From assembly GCA_016794625.1 (NCBI GenBank), contig JAEUGY010000113.1:19748-83747 (forward strand): 64,000 nt of DNA. Direction: 5' to 3'. Under the pieces are notes generated by a model. The model was not told the DNA's origin. It saw only the letters and a program-made list of their open reading frames with translations, and did no database searches. Every line of letters starts with the position of its first letter. The stretch's first letter is position 1. Origin of the DNA: Opitutaceae bacterium. Its GTDB lineage: Bacteria; Verrucomicrobiota; Verrucomicrobiia; Opitutales; Opitutaceae. Below are positions 17,877 through 25,817 of the stretch, piece by piece. A program made the position numbers and the translations under genes.

Positions 17877-18779
17877 CTACGACGTGCGGATATCGTCGGC
17901 GAAGAGGTGCTGCAAAACGTCAAAGCAACGTTCGCTGGCTTCCTCTCCGCCAAACGAGAACGCGTAGCCTCCTGGCAGGTGCAGGGTGTTCCGGTCGAGA
18001 GCCTGGCGGCGCCAATGGGTCTCAAGCGAGACAAGCCCTCGGTAACCGGCCTCGCGCAGAGCTTGAAAGTGCCGGGCCCAGCCGACGTCGCCATCTCCCA
18101 TGCAGCGGGCCTCGGCTCCGGTACTCGTCCGGGCCGCATCTTTGGCATGGATATGGACGATACGCGCCGCGAGACGCTCGAACCCCTCGGTGGCTGGTCC
18201 TGGATACTCCGGAATGTAGAGCACGTTGCAGGGATCCCAGATGAGGCCGAAACGTGGATCTGGAAGTTGGGACAACAAAGCGATGGACTCCGCGCCTGTG
18301 CCCACCAGGCAGGACGCTTCGTTTTCCACCCCGAGTCGGAGTCCCTTCGGCAGAAGATCGAGCAGTGAAGTCAGGTGCTCGGCGATGCGAATCATATCGT
18401 CGTTGGTTGCGGGCGACGCTTTGCGGAGAAAGGTAAAAACCCGCAGAAGTGGGCATCCCAGGGTCACGGCCACGTCCACGCTCCGGCGGAAAAGTTCGCG
18501 GTGTTCGCGGTGCGCGGTCGTGTCTTCGAGACCGCATTTGAACACGGGTGTGGCACAGCCAAAGACCGCCAACCCCGCGTCGACCACCTGGGCCTTGATT
18601 TGGTGAATGTCATCCGTGGTGAGTTCGCGAAACGATCGTCCAAACATGCTCCGGAGTTCGATGCCGGCCAGACCTCGTCGACGGACGAACGCGATGACCT
18701 GTGCGAGATCTTGAGAGACCTCGTCGGAGATCACGGTAAACGATCCAGGAAATTGCAGCATCGGCGGCTGGGTTGACAC
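17877..18779 (-). CDS. Sugar phosphate isomerase/epimerase (xylose isomerase-like TIM barrel)
   Basis: A protein of 300 residues from ATG 18779. TIM-barrel family with metal-site elements LGVENEASCLVG, LIWDPCNVLY, IVHIHAKDA and LVSLETHW. It probably acts on a ketose or keto-sugar made by the neighbouring dehydrogenase. It is the first gene of the minus-strand set, and the 252-bp region between it and the first MtaA-like gene (19032) must hold both promoters. By eye no strong operator stands out in that region. Confidence 0.9.
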   Translation of the reverse strand: MSTQPPMLQFPGSFTVISDEVSQDLAQVIAFVRRRGLAGIELRSMFGRSFRELTTDDIHQIKAQVVDAGLAVFGCATPVFKCGLEDTTAHREHRELFRRSVDVAVTLGCPLLRVFTFLRKASPATNDDMIRIAEHLTSLLDLLPKGLRLGVENEASCLVGTGAESIALLSQLPDPRFGLIWDPCNVLYIPEYPGPATEGFERLAARIVHIHAKDAARTSTGAEARCMGDGDVGWARHFQALREAGYRGLVSLETHWRRQALDRNTLHLPGGYAFSFGGEEASERCFDVLQHLFADDIRTS

Positions 18780-19031
18780 CGGTCACAGGAGCGGACGTGG
18801 GCTGGGGCAGGGGCGACTGTGACGGTCCCAGTCGGCACAGGGCAAGCCGAGACCCTGGATCGCCCCGAAGTCTCGCCGGGATCGGTATCGTGGTGGCGTG
18901 GTGAGGTCGACGACAAGAGCTGCCGGTGAGGCAAAAGGTGACCGGCTTTTCGCAGGCAATGGCGAGACGGGGTGAGCAGGTCCGGTTACCCTGAAGTCCA
19001 AACCTGAACCGCCGTAGGTTTCCCCTCATTC

Positions 19032-20099
19032 ATGACGCCCCGAGACCGTATCCTTGCTGCCCTCAATCGCCGTTCGCTCGATCGGATTCCGGTCGACATC
19101 TGGCTTTCCCCCGAGGTGTTGGCCGATGCGAAGCGCCATTTCCGCTGTGACGACGAACTCGAAGTCTACCGCAAGCTGGGACTCGACAAGATCGTGATGG
19201 TTTTCCCGGGATTCGGCAGTGAAGACGTTGACTCGGAAAAGGGGACCGGCCGCACGTTGTGGGGGGTGGACACACGGACGGTCCTGGCCGGCCAGGCCAC
19301 GTACCAGGAGTTCATGAATCCGCCCTTCGCGGAGATGACGGACTGGTCCCAGCTTGAGGCCTATGACCGCTGGCCGGATCCGAACCGGATCGACTATGCC
19401 GGTTCGCTGGCCCTTGCCCGGCGCGCCCGGGAGTTTGGCTTTTCCACGATCGGGCCGTGGATATCCGTGTTCGAGATCTACTGTCAGCTGCGCGGATTGG
19501 AGAATGCGATGATGGACCTCATCGATGCACCCGACTTCCTCGAACCGGCGCTTGATCGCATCCAACAGATTCAGACCACAATTCTCGACCGACTCCTGCG
19601 TGAGGCGGCTGGCCTGCTGGACCTGGTGTTCATCAGCGATGACATGGCATCGCAGGAAGGCATGCTGATTTCACTGCCCACCTGGCGGCGGCTGTTTGAC
19701 GCGCGACTGCGGCACTGGTGCGACCTCGTGCACCGCCATGGGACGAAGGTCCTGTACCACACTGATGGGGCGGCCTTCGACCTCGTGCCGTCCCTGCTCG
19801 ACGCGGGCATCGACGTGCTCAATCCGATTCAGCATGTGTGCAAGGGCATGGATCGCAGTCGCCTGAAAGATGCGTTTGGCGACCGTGTGATTTTTCATGG
19901 TGGGGTCGAGAATCAGTCGATCATCCCATTTGGCACGCCCGACGACGTACGGGAAGAAGTGAAGCGCTGTCTTGAAACCTTGGGACGAAACGGAGGCTAT
20001 ATCTGTTCATCCTGTCACTTCGTCCAGGCCGGCACCCCGCTCGACAATGTGTTCGCCTTGATCGAAACCGTGCATCAACACGGGGCGCGCGTGCTGTAG
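19032..20099 (+). CDS. MtaA/uroporphyrinogen decarboxylase-like protein 1
   Basis: A protein of 355 residues from ATG 19032 (MTPRDRILAALNRRSLDRIP, the usual start of the family). The URO-D superfamily includes heme-synthesis decarboxylases and corrinoid-dependent methyltransferases. This member has the later-strand signatures of the second group: KVLYHTDGAAFDLVPSLLDAG, VLNPIQHVCKGM and GGYICSSCHFVQAGTPLDNV. Location in a sugar-catabolic block, and a second copy next to it, argue against a role in heme synthesis. It probably handles methyl or carboxyl groups of a sugar-derived substrate (inference). First gene of the four-gene plus-strand operon. Confidence 0.88.
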   Translation: MTPRDRILAALNRRSLDRIPVDIWLSPEVLADAKRHFRCDDELEVYRKLGLDKIVMVFPGFGSEDVDSEKGTGRTLWGVDTRTVLAGQATYQEFMNPPFAEMTDWSQLEAYDRWPDPNRIDYAGSLALARRAREFGFSTIGPWISVFEIYCQLRGLENAMMDLIDAPDFLEPALDRIQQIQTTILDRLLREAAGLLDLVFISDDMASQEGMLISLPTWRRLFDARLRHWCDLVHRHGTKVLYHTDGAAFDLVPSLLDAGIDVLNPIQHVCKGMDRSRLKDAFGDRVIFHGGVENQSIIPFGTPDDVREEVKRCLETLGRNGGYICSSCHFVQAGTPLDNVFALIETVHQHGARVL

Positions 20100-20141
20100 T
20101 CGCGAGGCGGAGCGAGGCGCACCCACCGGCGGTCCTTCCCC

Positions 20142-21167
20142 ATGACTCCCCGCGAACGCTATGAAGCCGTCCTCTCGGGCCGGAGGCCCGATCTGGTGCC
20201 GCGCATTCCGATCCTCATGCAATTTGCGGCGGAGTATATCGGTAGCAACTACGGTGAATTCGCGGCGGATCACCGCGTGCTCGTCGAAGCGAACCTGCGC
20301 TGCGCCGAGGACTTTGGACTCGACCAGGTCAGCACCATCTCCGACCCCTATCGGGAGACCTCGGGCTTTGGCGCGGAGATCCGCTACCACCGGGATGGCG
20401 TGCCCGAGTGCGTACGCCCTCCGTTCGCCGATCTCTCGCCCGGGGATCCGTTCACGACGCGGATCGCGGTGCCCGATCCTCTGACCGCGACACGCATGCG
20501 CGATCGCGTGGAGGCTGTTCGCTTGTTCCGCCAGCGCGCCGGTTCGCAGTATAGCATCCTGGGCTGGGTGGAGGGCCCGGCGGCGCTGGCAGCCGATCTT
20601 CGGGGGATGTCGGAGTTTCTGGTCGACCTTCTCGAGGAGCCAGCCTGGGCCGGTGACCTGATGGACCTGTGCACCGAGACGTCCATCCGGTTCGCCCGAG
20701 CGCAGATCGAGGCCGGGGCGGACACCATTGGGGTCGGTGATGCGGTTTGCAGCCAGATCAGTGGACCGGTGCACGCCGAAACCATCTGGCCGCGCCAGCT
20801 GCGATTGATGCGGGCAATCAAGGAGGCAGGAGCGCGCGTACGGCTCCATATTTGCGGTCCGACCCGCCACCTGTGGTCGAAATTGAAGGACCTGCCGCTC
20901 GATATCCTCGATTGCGACCATGTCGTGGACATGGAGGCCGCCCGGTCGATTTTTCCGTCCTCCGTCGTGCTGGCCGGCAACCTCGATCCGGTGTCGGTGC
21001 TGCGCTTTGGTGGCAGCGGCCAGGTCAGGGACACCGTGCTCCGCTGCCAGCGCGCGTCGGGTGCACGTTTCATGGTCTGTGCCGGGTGCGAGGTGCCCTC
21101 GGGAACCCCTTTGGTCAATCTGCGTACGTTGTGCGCTCCGATCGTCCCCATGGAACCCCCGTCATGA
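20142..21167 (+). CDS. MtaA/CmuA-type methyltransferase-like protein (URO-D superfamily) 2
   Basis: A protein of 341 residues from ATG 20142. It keeps a likely zinc site as in MtaA/MtbA/CmuA methyltransferases: His236-x-Cys238 in RLHICGPT and a late Cys in VCAGCEVP (Cys313 or Cys316). True uroporphyrinogen decarboxylases lack these. Such enzymes move a methyl group between a corrinoid protein and coenzyme M or tetrahydrofolate. No corrinoid-binding protein is encoded in the window, so a partner must be elsewhere or the reaction differs. Its stop overlaps the ATG of the DUF1638 gene (ATGA at 21164-21167), indicating coupled translation. Confidence 0.87.
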   Translation: MTPRERYEAVLSGRRPDLVPRIPILMQFAAEYIGSNYGEFAADHRVLVEANLRCAEDFGLDQVSTISDPYRETSGFGAEIRYHRDGVPECVRPPFADLSPGDPFTTRIAVPDPLTATRMRDRVEAVRLFRQRAGSQYSILGWVEGPAALAADLRGMSEFLVDLLEEPAWAGDLMDLCTETSIRFARAQIEAGADTIGVGDAVCSQISGPVHAETIWPRQLRLMRAIKEAGARVRLHICGPTRHLWSKLKDLPLDILDCDHVVDMEAARSIFPSSVVLAGNLDPVSVLRFGGSGQVRDTVLRCQRASGARFMVCAGCEVPSGTPLVNLRTLCAPIVPMEPPS

Positions 21168-21898
21168 ATGCCTCCACCGCCCTCGTGGCTTGCGATGTGT
21201 TCCAGAACGAGCTGGCTTCGTTGCTGGCCGGAGGCGCCGGGTCGCCGCCGTCGCGGGTGGAGTGGTTGGAGATGGGATTGCACGACCACGCCGATCGCAT
21301 GAAGAAGGCGATTCAGGAGGCGATTGATCGCATCGAATCGGACCCTGCTGTCACCACGATCCTGCTCGCGTATGGTCTTTGCGGCAACGGTGTCATTGGA
21401 ATTCGGACACGCCGTTGTCGGCTCGTGCTGCCGCGAGCGCATGATTGCATCTCCGTTCTCTTTGGCGACCGATCCGCCTATGAACGCTACCTGGCCGAGA
21501 ATCCCGGGGTCTATTTCTACAGCCCGGGCTGGATCCGAGGCCGGCGGGTCCCGGGACCGGATCGCGACGCCAGCATCCGCGCTCATTACCAGCAGCGGTA
21601 TCCCGACGATCCCGAGGTGGTGGAGGACATGATCGCGGCGGATCGCGAAACCTACGCCCACCATGGTTGTGCCGCCTACATTGATGTGACGGACGACACT
21701 ACGGGCGAGGACTACTGTCGCTCGTGCGCGCGGCACCTCGGCTGGCGCTTCGAAAAGATCCGGGGCGATGATCGCTGGCTACGAACCCTCCTTTCCGGGC
21801 CGTGGGACAGCCCACACTTTGTGGTGCTTGAGGCCGGTCGGCCCACCCAACTCGGACCCGATGGCATGCTTGCGGCGTCGGGAGAGCCGACACCATGA
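21164..21898 (+). CDS. DUF1638 family protein
   Basis: A protein of 244 residues; ATG at 21164 overlaps the preceding stop. DUF1638 is recognised from ILLAYGLCGNGVIGI, LVLPRAHDCISVLFG and EDYCRSCARHLGW, with several conserved cysteines. The biochemical function is unknown. From memory, the family is often encoded beside MtaA-type methyltransferases and corrinoid proteins in methyl-group metabolism, which agrees with the two upstream genes here. The 3' end again overlaps the next ATG (ATGA at 21895-21898), so this cysteine-rich protein is made in step with the glycosidase. Confidence 0.85.
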   Translation: MNASTALVACDVFQNELASLLAGGAGSPPSRVEWLEMGLHDHADRMKKAIQEAIDRIESDPAVTTILLAYGLCGNGVIGIRTRRCRLVLPRAHDCISVLFGDRSAYERYLAENPGVYFYSPGWIRGRRVPGPDRDASIRAHYQQRYPDDPEVVEDMIAADRETYAHHGCAAYIDVTDDTTGEDYCRSCARHLGWRFEKIRGDDRWLRTLLSGPWDSPHFVVLEAGRPTQLGPDGMLAASGEPTP

Positions 21899-24159
21899 AG
21901 AGGGAGCCAATCCTCGATGGAGCCCCCGCGGTCCGCCGCGGCCAGGGTTTGGGAAGGTGGTGGCTCGCGCTGGGGATGGTGATCGCGTTGCTAGGCGGCG
22001 AAGGACGGCTCAGGGCGACCGAAGCGGCTCCCACCCTGGATTCCGGGAGGGAGGCGTGGCTCAAACGTTCGTTCGTCGCCGGCCGGGAGTATTTCGTCCT
22101 GCGGAGTGGACGCGCGAAGATGATCGTGCAAGCGGATCAATCGGATCCGACGCCGGCCTTTCTCTATCTCCTCTTTGACGCGGAGAACAACCGGCAGACC
22201 GGGCGCAAGGAACGGGCGTACAACTTTGAGTCGGGTGCGGGTTTTGTGCGCAGCGGATTGGAGGTCGTCCTTGGCGGGCATGCGTTCACCCCGTGGGGTC
22301 ATCAGACCAGGACACGGTGGGTGTGGTGGCAGGGCATGCCCGCGGTTGAAGCCCAGTGGTGGGCGGGAGGAGTCCAGGTGACGGAGCGCTTGGTCGCCTT
22401 GGACGGGGAGGGATGTTTTCTGCGATGGGTCGAACTGACCGCGAAGAACCTAGGCGGCCCCGAAACGATCGAGGTTCGTTTCCTCCTGCCCTCGGCCGGC
22501 CAGCGGGAGGATCCTCGCACGGTGTCGCGCCGCCTGCCGGGGGGCGAACGCCTGTGGCTGCAGGTCCTGGACGGACCCGGCGAGGTGCGTACGCGGGAAG
22601 ATCGAGCCGAGGTGGTGGCGATCTCGTTGCAACCCGGTGAAACCGCGACGGTTCCTTCGCTGATTGGGCTCGATTTTGATGGCCAGACGACCGCGGGGCG
22701 TACTCGTCCCAATGCAGAACGAACGGTCCGGATGCTGGCCCCGGACTTTCTGAGTGTGGCCATGGAGCGGACACAACAGCGGTGGCGGATGGCGTCCCGG
22801 CTGCAGACCGACGACCGCGTCGTGGCCGACCTGTTTGATCGCGTCCGGGTCGGACTGCCGTCGATGGTGGCGGAGACCGGGGTGATGGATGCCGGCATGT
22901 TTGAATACGGGGCCCAGTGGGTGCGCGACACCTCCAACACCGTCCTGGGCCTGCTCCACACCGGGCACTTTGAACTCGCGCGCCAGGCTCTCTCCCACGT
23001 GCTGACTTTCATGGTTTCCGCCGAGGGAAACACGATGATTGCCGGCCGGTTTGAGGATCCGGATCGCGAGCAATTCGACCAGATGGGTGAACTGATGCTG
23101 GCGTTGAAAGCCTATCGGGACTGGACCGGCGATGCCTCACTTCTGCGGGAGCATCGGGAGAGACTGGTGTCACTGGTTGAACGCCCCCTCCGGGCCGCCT
23201 TTCGAGGCGAAGGAGGATTGGTGCACAATCGCCGGGAGTTTTGGGAGCGCACCCTTGAGGATGGTTATGAACTGGCGTATCAGGCCTATGTCATTGCCGG
23301 GCTGCGCGCGGCGGCTGATCTCGGCACAGAGCTCTCTGCGGCGGAGCGCGCACCCACCTGGCGCGCGGAGGCGGATCGCATGGAAGAAGCCGTGTTGCGC
23401 CATCCACGAGTGGCGCTGGTCGATCAGGGCCGGCTGATCAAGCGTCGCACACTGGCGGGTGAACGTGCGATCACCGTGCATTTTCCGGCGTCGGCGGCGG
23501 ATGTTCCCTTGAAAACCGAGCGCGTCAATCTCCTCGAACCCGACGCATCCACGATGCTACCCCTCTTGTTGGGCGTGGTGGCACCGGATTCCAGTCTGGG
23601 TCGAGCCACGGTGGATGCGATGGAAGGACTTTGGGAGGCCCGGTGGTGGGGCGGTGGTTACGAACGCTACCACTCAAGCGGCCAGTGCGACCAACCTGGC
23701 CCCTGGACATTTGCCAGTGGCTTCATTCTGCGCGCCCAGCACGATGCCGGCTTCCTTGATCGCAGCCGTCGCACGCTCGACTGGCTCCACGCGGTTCCGG
23801 GCGGTCGCACCGGTGCGTGGTTTGAGGAGATCCCGATCGCCCGGTCCCAGGCACCCACGGCGGGCATTCTGCCCTGGAGCTCGGCCGAGATCGGCGTGTT
23901 CGTGGTGCGACACCTGCTCGGGGTGCGCTTTGAGGGTCGGCAGTTGATCGTGAAGCCGGCACCCTTTCCAGGTCAGCCTCCCTGCGTGGCAGACCTTCGC
24001 TTTCGCGATCAGTGGATTCATCTGGTCGTGTCAGGTTCGGGCGCCATCGCCTCGGCGTTCCTCGATGGCCGGGAGGTGAACGTGGAATCCGGAGGTGGTG
24101 TCCGTTTGCCCGAGGGATGGTCCGGAGGAACCCTGCGGATCGTATTCGCCACCCCCTAG
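21895..24159 (+). CDS. Secreted six-hairpin glycosidase-like protein
   Basis: A protein of 754 residues; ATG at 21895 overlaps the DUF1638 stop. A leader with hydrophobic core WWLALGMVIALLGG suggests export. Residues about 45-300 are a beta-sandwich. Residues about 300-690 resemble an (alpha/alpha)6 barrel of the GH15/GH63/GH78-like six-hairpin superfamily (YGAQWVRDTSNTVLGLLHTG, DQMGELMLALKAYRDWTGD, LPWSSAEIGVFVVRHLLG), followed by a small beta domain. The exact CAZy family cannot be fixed by eye; candidates include alpha-rhamnosidase- or glucoamylase-like enzymes. It would liberate the sugar that the rest of the block metabolises (inference). It ends 15 bp from a convergent gene. Confidence 0.8.
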   Translation: MKREPILDGAPAVRRGQGLGRWWLALGMVIALLGGEGRLRATEAAPTLDSGREAWLKRSFVAGREYFVLRSGRAKMIVQADQSDPTPAFLYLLFDAENNRQTGRKERAYNFESGAGFVRSGLEVVLGGHAFTPWGHQTRTRWVWWQGMPAVEAQWWAGGVQVTERLVALDGEGCFLRWVELTAKNLGGPETIEVRFLLPSAGQREDPRTVSRRLPGGERLWLQVLDGPGEVRTREDRAEVVAISLQPGETATVPSLIGLDFDGQTTAGRTRPNAERTVRMLAPDFLSVAMERTQQRWRMASRLQTDDRVVADLFDRVRVGLPSMVAETGVMDAGMFEYGAQWVRDTSNTVLGLLHTGHFELARQALSHVLTFMVSAEGNTMIAGRFEDPDREQFDQMGELMLALKAYRDWTGDASLLREHRERLVSLVERPLRAAFRGEGGLVHNRREFWERTLEDGYELAYQAYVIAGLRAAADLGTELSAAERAPTWRAEADRMEEAVLRHPRVALVDQGRLIKRRTLAGERAITVHFPASAADVPLKTERVNLLEPDASTMLPLLLGVVAPDSSLGRATVDAMEGLWEARWWGGGYERYHSSGQCDQPGPWTFASGFILRAQHDAGFLDRSRRTLDWLHAVPGGRTGAWFEEIPIARSQAPTAGILPWSSAEIGVFVVRHLLGVRFEGRQLIVKPAPFPGQPPCVADLRFRDQWIHLVVSGSGAIASAFLDGREVNVESGGGVRLPEGWSGGTLRIVFATP

Positions 24160-24174
24160 CCGCGAGCAACGAGA

Positions 24175-25749
24175 TCAATCTCCTTCCGGGGAAGGGTGGG
24201 ACAAGGACCACAAGGTGAGCAGGGCTTCGCCGGACGGTTGCGGATCGTGCTCGATTGCGGCTGCAAGGCTCCGTGCGACCGCAGCGGTGAGAGTCCGGTC
24301 GACGCCGAGGAGTATCGCCAGTCGTTCTGCGGTAGGCGACTCCCCACCCAGGGGAACACGGACGTCAATCCCGGCGGACGGATGGGGTGGAGATGCCACG
24401 AAGCACCCTTGCGACGAGTCAAAGAAGCGGGTGCAGGCCCGATGAATGAGGCGGTTCGGCAGGTCCGATGGCTGGCTTGAGCCGGTGCGGCGGAGAGCGT
24501 AGGCGAGGGCAAGATAATCGGTGGCGGTGCCTTCAACCGGCGAACCGGGCTGGTGCGGAAGCCATGCCTCGTTCGGGCGGATTTGGGTGAGCAAGAGCTC
24601 CCGCAAGGCGGCGATCAGGGGTCCCACGTGGGTCGCTCCGCTGTTCTGCGCCTCGGTCAGGGCGCAGAGGAACCAAGCGTGGGCCGCGATGGACGCGGCG
24701 CCGGATGGGACGAGCGAGTGAGAGCGGCCAGCGTCCAAGGTCGCGGTGCCATCGAGTGCGGTGGCCAGCGTGCCATCGGGACGGCGGAGGTCCCGCCACG
24801 CAAAATCAAGGGCCGCGCCGGCCGCGTCGCGCAAGGCCGGAGTCGGGGTCGAACGATTCGCCTCCAGCAGGGCCAACGCGATCCGTGCTTGATCCAGCAA
24901 CGTCATTTGGCGGTAGGGTTCCGTCCACTCGGCATCCAAGGTGCGACGGAAGAAACCGCCGGAGCGTGCGTCACGTGCGCCCTTCCGCACGACGGCGAGC
25001 GCGGCGTCGACGCTGGCGGCGCGGGCCACGGGATCCCCGCGAAGCAGGAACTGGATCACTTCGGGTTCCGGCAGCTTGGGAGCCGATCCAAATCCGCCGT
25101 TGACCGGATCAACCGATGATATCCAGGCCTCGGTTGATCGCGCAAGGAGCGTCGGCACCGGAGTGCCCGCGGGATCGAGGGGCGGAAGAGTCAGCATCGC
25201 TTTCGCCTCGGCCGCCATCGTCCGCGCCCGCTCCGGATTCTGCGTCCACGACTCCAGCGCCTGGCGGGCGGTCTTGAGAAAGCCGGGTTTGCCCCACTCT
25301 TCGGACGGAGGCAAGTAGTTGGATCCTTCGTACACCTGGAGGTCTGGCGTCAGCCAGAGGTGAACCGGCCAGCCGCGCAACTGCCGGGCGGATTGGATGA
25401 AGTGTTGGGCATAGGCGGCCAGCTCCGGTTGCGCCTCCGCGTCGACGAGGAGGCAGACGAACTGTTCGTTCATCCAGGCGGCGGTTTCCGGACGGGAAAA
25501 CGTCTCGCGCAAGGTGGCGCGGGTAAACTCGTTCAGCTCCGAGCCCACGAGAACGTAGATCGGCCGCCGGGAACTCCGGGCCAGTTCCAGCGCCGCCTCG
25601 GACCAGGGTAGCCACCGCACCGGCGACGTGGTTTGGGCGCGAACCCAACTCGAAGGCGAGCTTTGCAGGCCCGTCCGCTCGGTTTGACTCCAACCCAGGC
25701 TCGGGGCTACCGCCAGCAGCGTGGTGAAGATCAAGGTTAGGCGCATCAT
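24175..25749 (-). CDS. DUF255/YyaL-like protein lacking the thioredoxin CxxC motif
   Basis: A protein of 524 residues with a signal peptide (MMRLTLIFTTLLAVAPSLGW). Thioredoxin-like N-domain: SPVRWLPWSEAALELARSS, PIYVLVGS, NEQFVCLLVDAEAQPEL. It is followed by a six-hairpin-type helical domain starting at VDPVNGGFGSAPKLPEPEVI. This order is that of the SSP411/YyaL family, whose signature CHWC is replaced here by NEFT (Asn73 to Thr76), so redox activity is not expected. Export is also unusual, since family members are mostly cytoplasmic. Just upstream on the same strand (68 bp) is the VCBS/ASPIC protein, so the two may be co-transcribed. Confidence 0.82.
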   Translation of the reverse strand: MMRLTLIFTTLLAVAPSLGWSQTERTGLQSSPSSWVRAQTTSPVRWLPWSEAALELARSSRRPIYVLVGSELNEFTRATLRETFSRPETAAWMNEQFVCLLVDAEAQPELAAYAQHFIQSARQLRGWPVHLWLTPDLQVYEGSNYLPPSEEWGKPGFLKTARQALESWTQNPERARTMAAEAKAMLTLPPLDPAGTPVPTLLARSTEAWISSVDPVNGGFGSAPKLPEPEVIQFLLRGDPVARAASVDAALAVVRKGARDARSGGFFRRTLDAEWTEPYRQMTLLDQARIALALLEANRSTPTPALRDAAGAALDFAWRDLRRPDGTLATALDGTATLDAGRSHSLVPSGAASIAAHAWFLCALTEAQNSGATHVGPLIAALRELLLTQIRPNEAWLPHQPGSPVEGTATDYLALAYALRRTGSSQPSDLPNRLIHRACTRFFDSSQGCFVASPPHPSAGIDVRVPLGGESPTAERLAILLGVDRTLTAAVARSLAAAIEHDPQPSGEALLTLWSLSHPSPEGD

Positions 25750-25817
25750 GGAGCGAGCCGGAGACTAGGAGAGAGCGCACCCGGGGCGACAGCATTCTCG
25801 CCTTCCGCCACCTCCTG

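Noticed and set aside
18780..19031. Possible operators in the divergent epimerase/MtaA region
   Set aside because: Only short imperfect dyads (for example CGACTG...CAGTCG near 18810) were seen, no better than chance at this GC content.
19032..21167. Heme biosynthesis hemE genes
   Set aside because: Two copies inside a sugar block, with a zinc-type His-x-Cys in the second, fit MtaA-like proteins better than true uroporphyrinogen decarboxylase.
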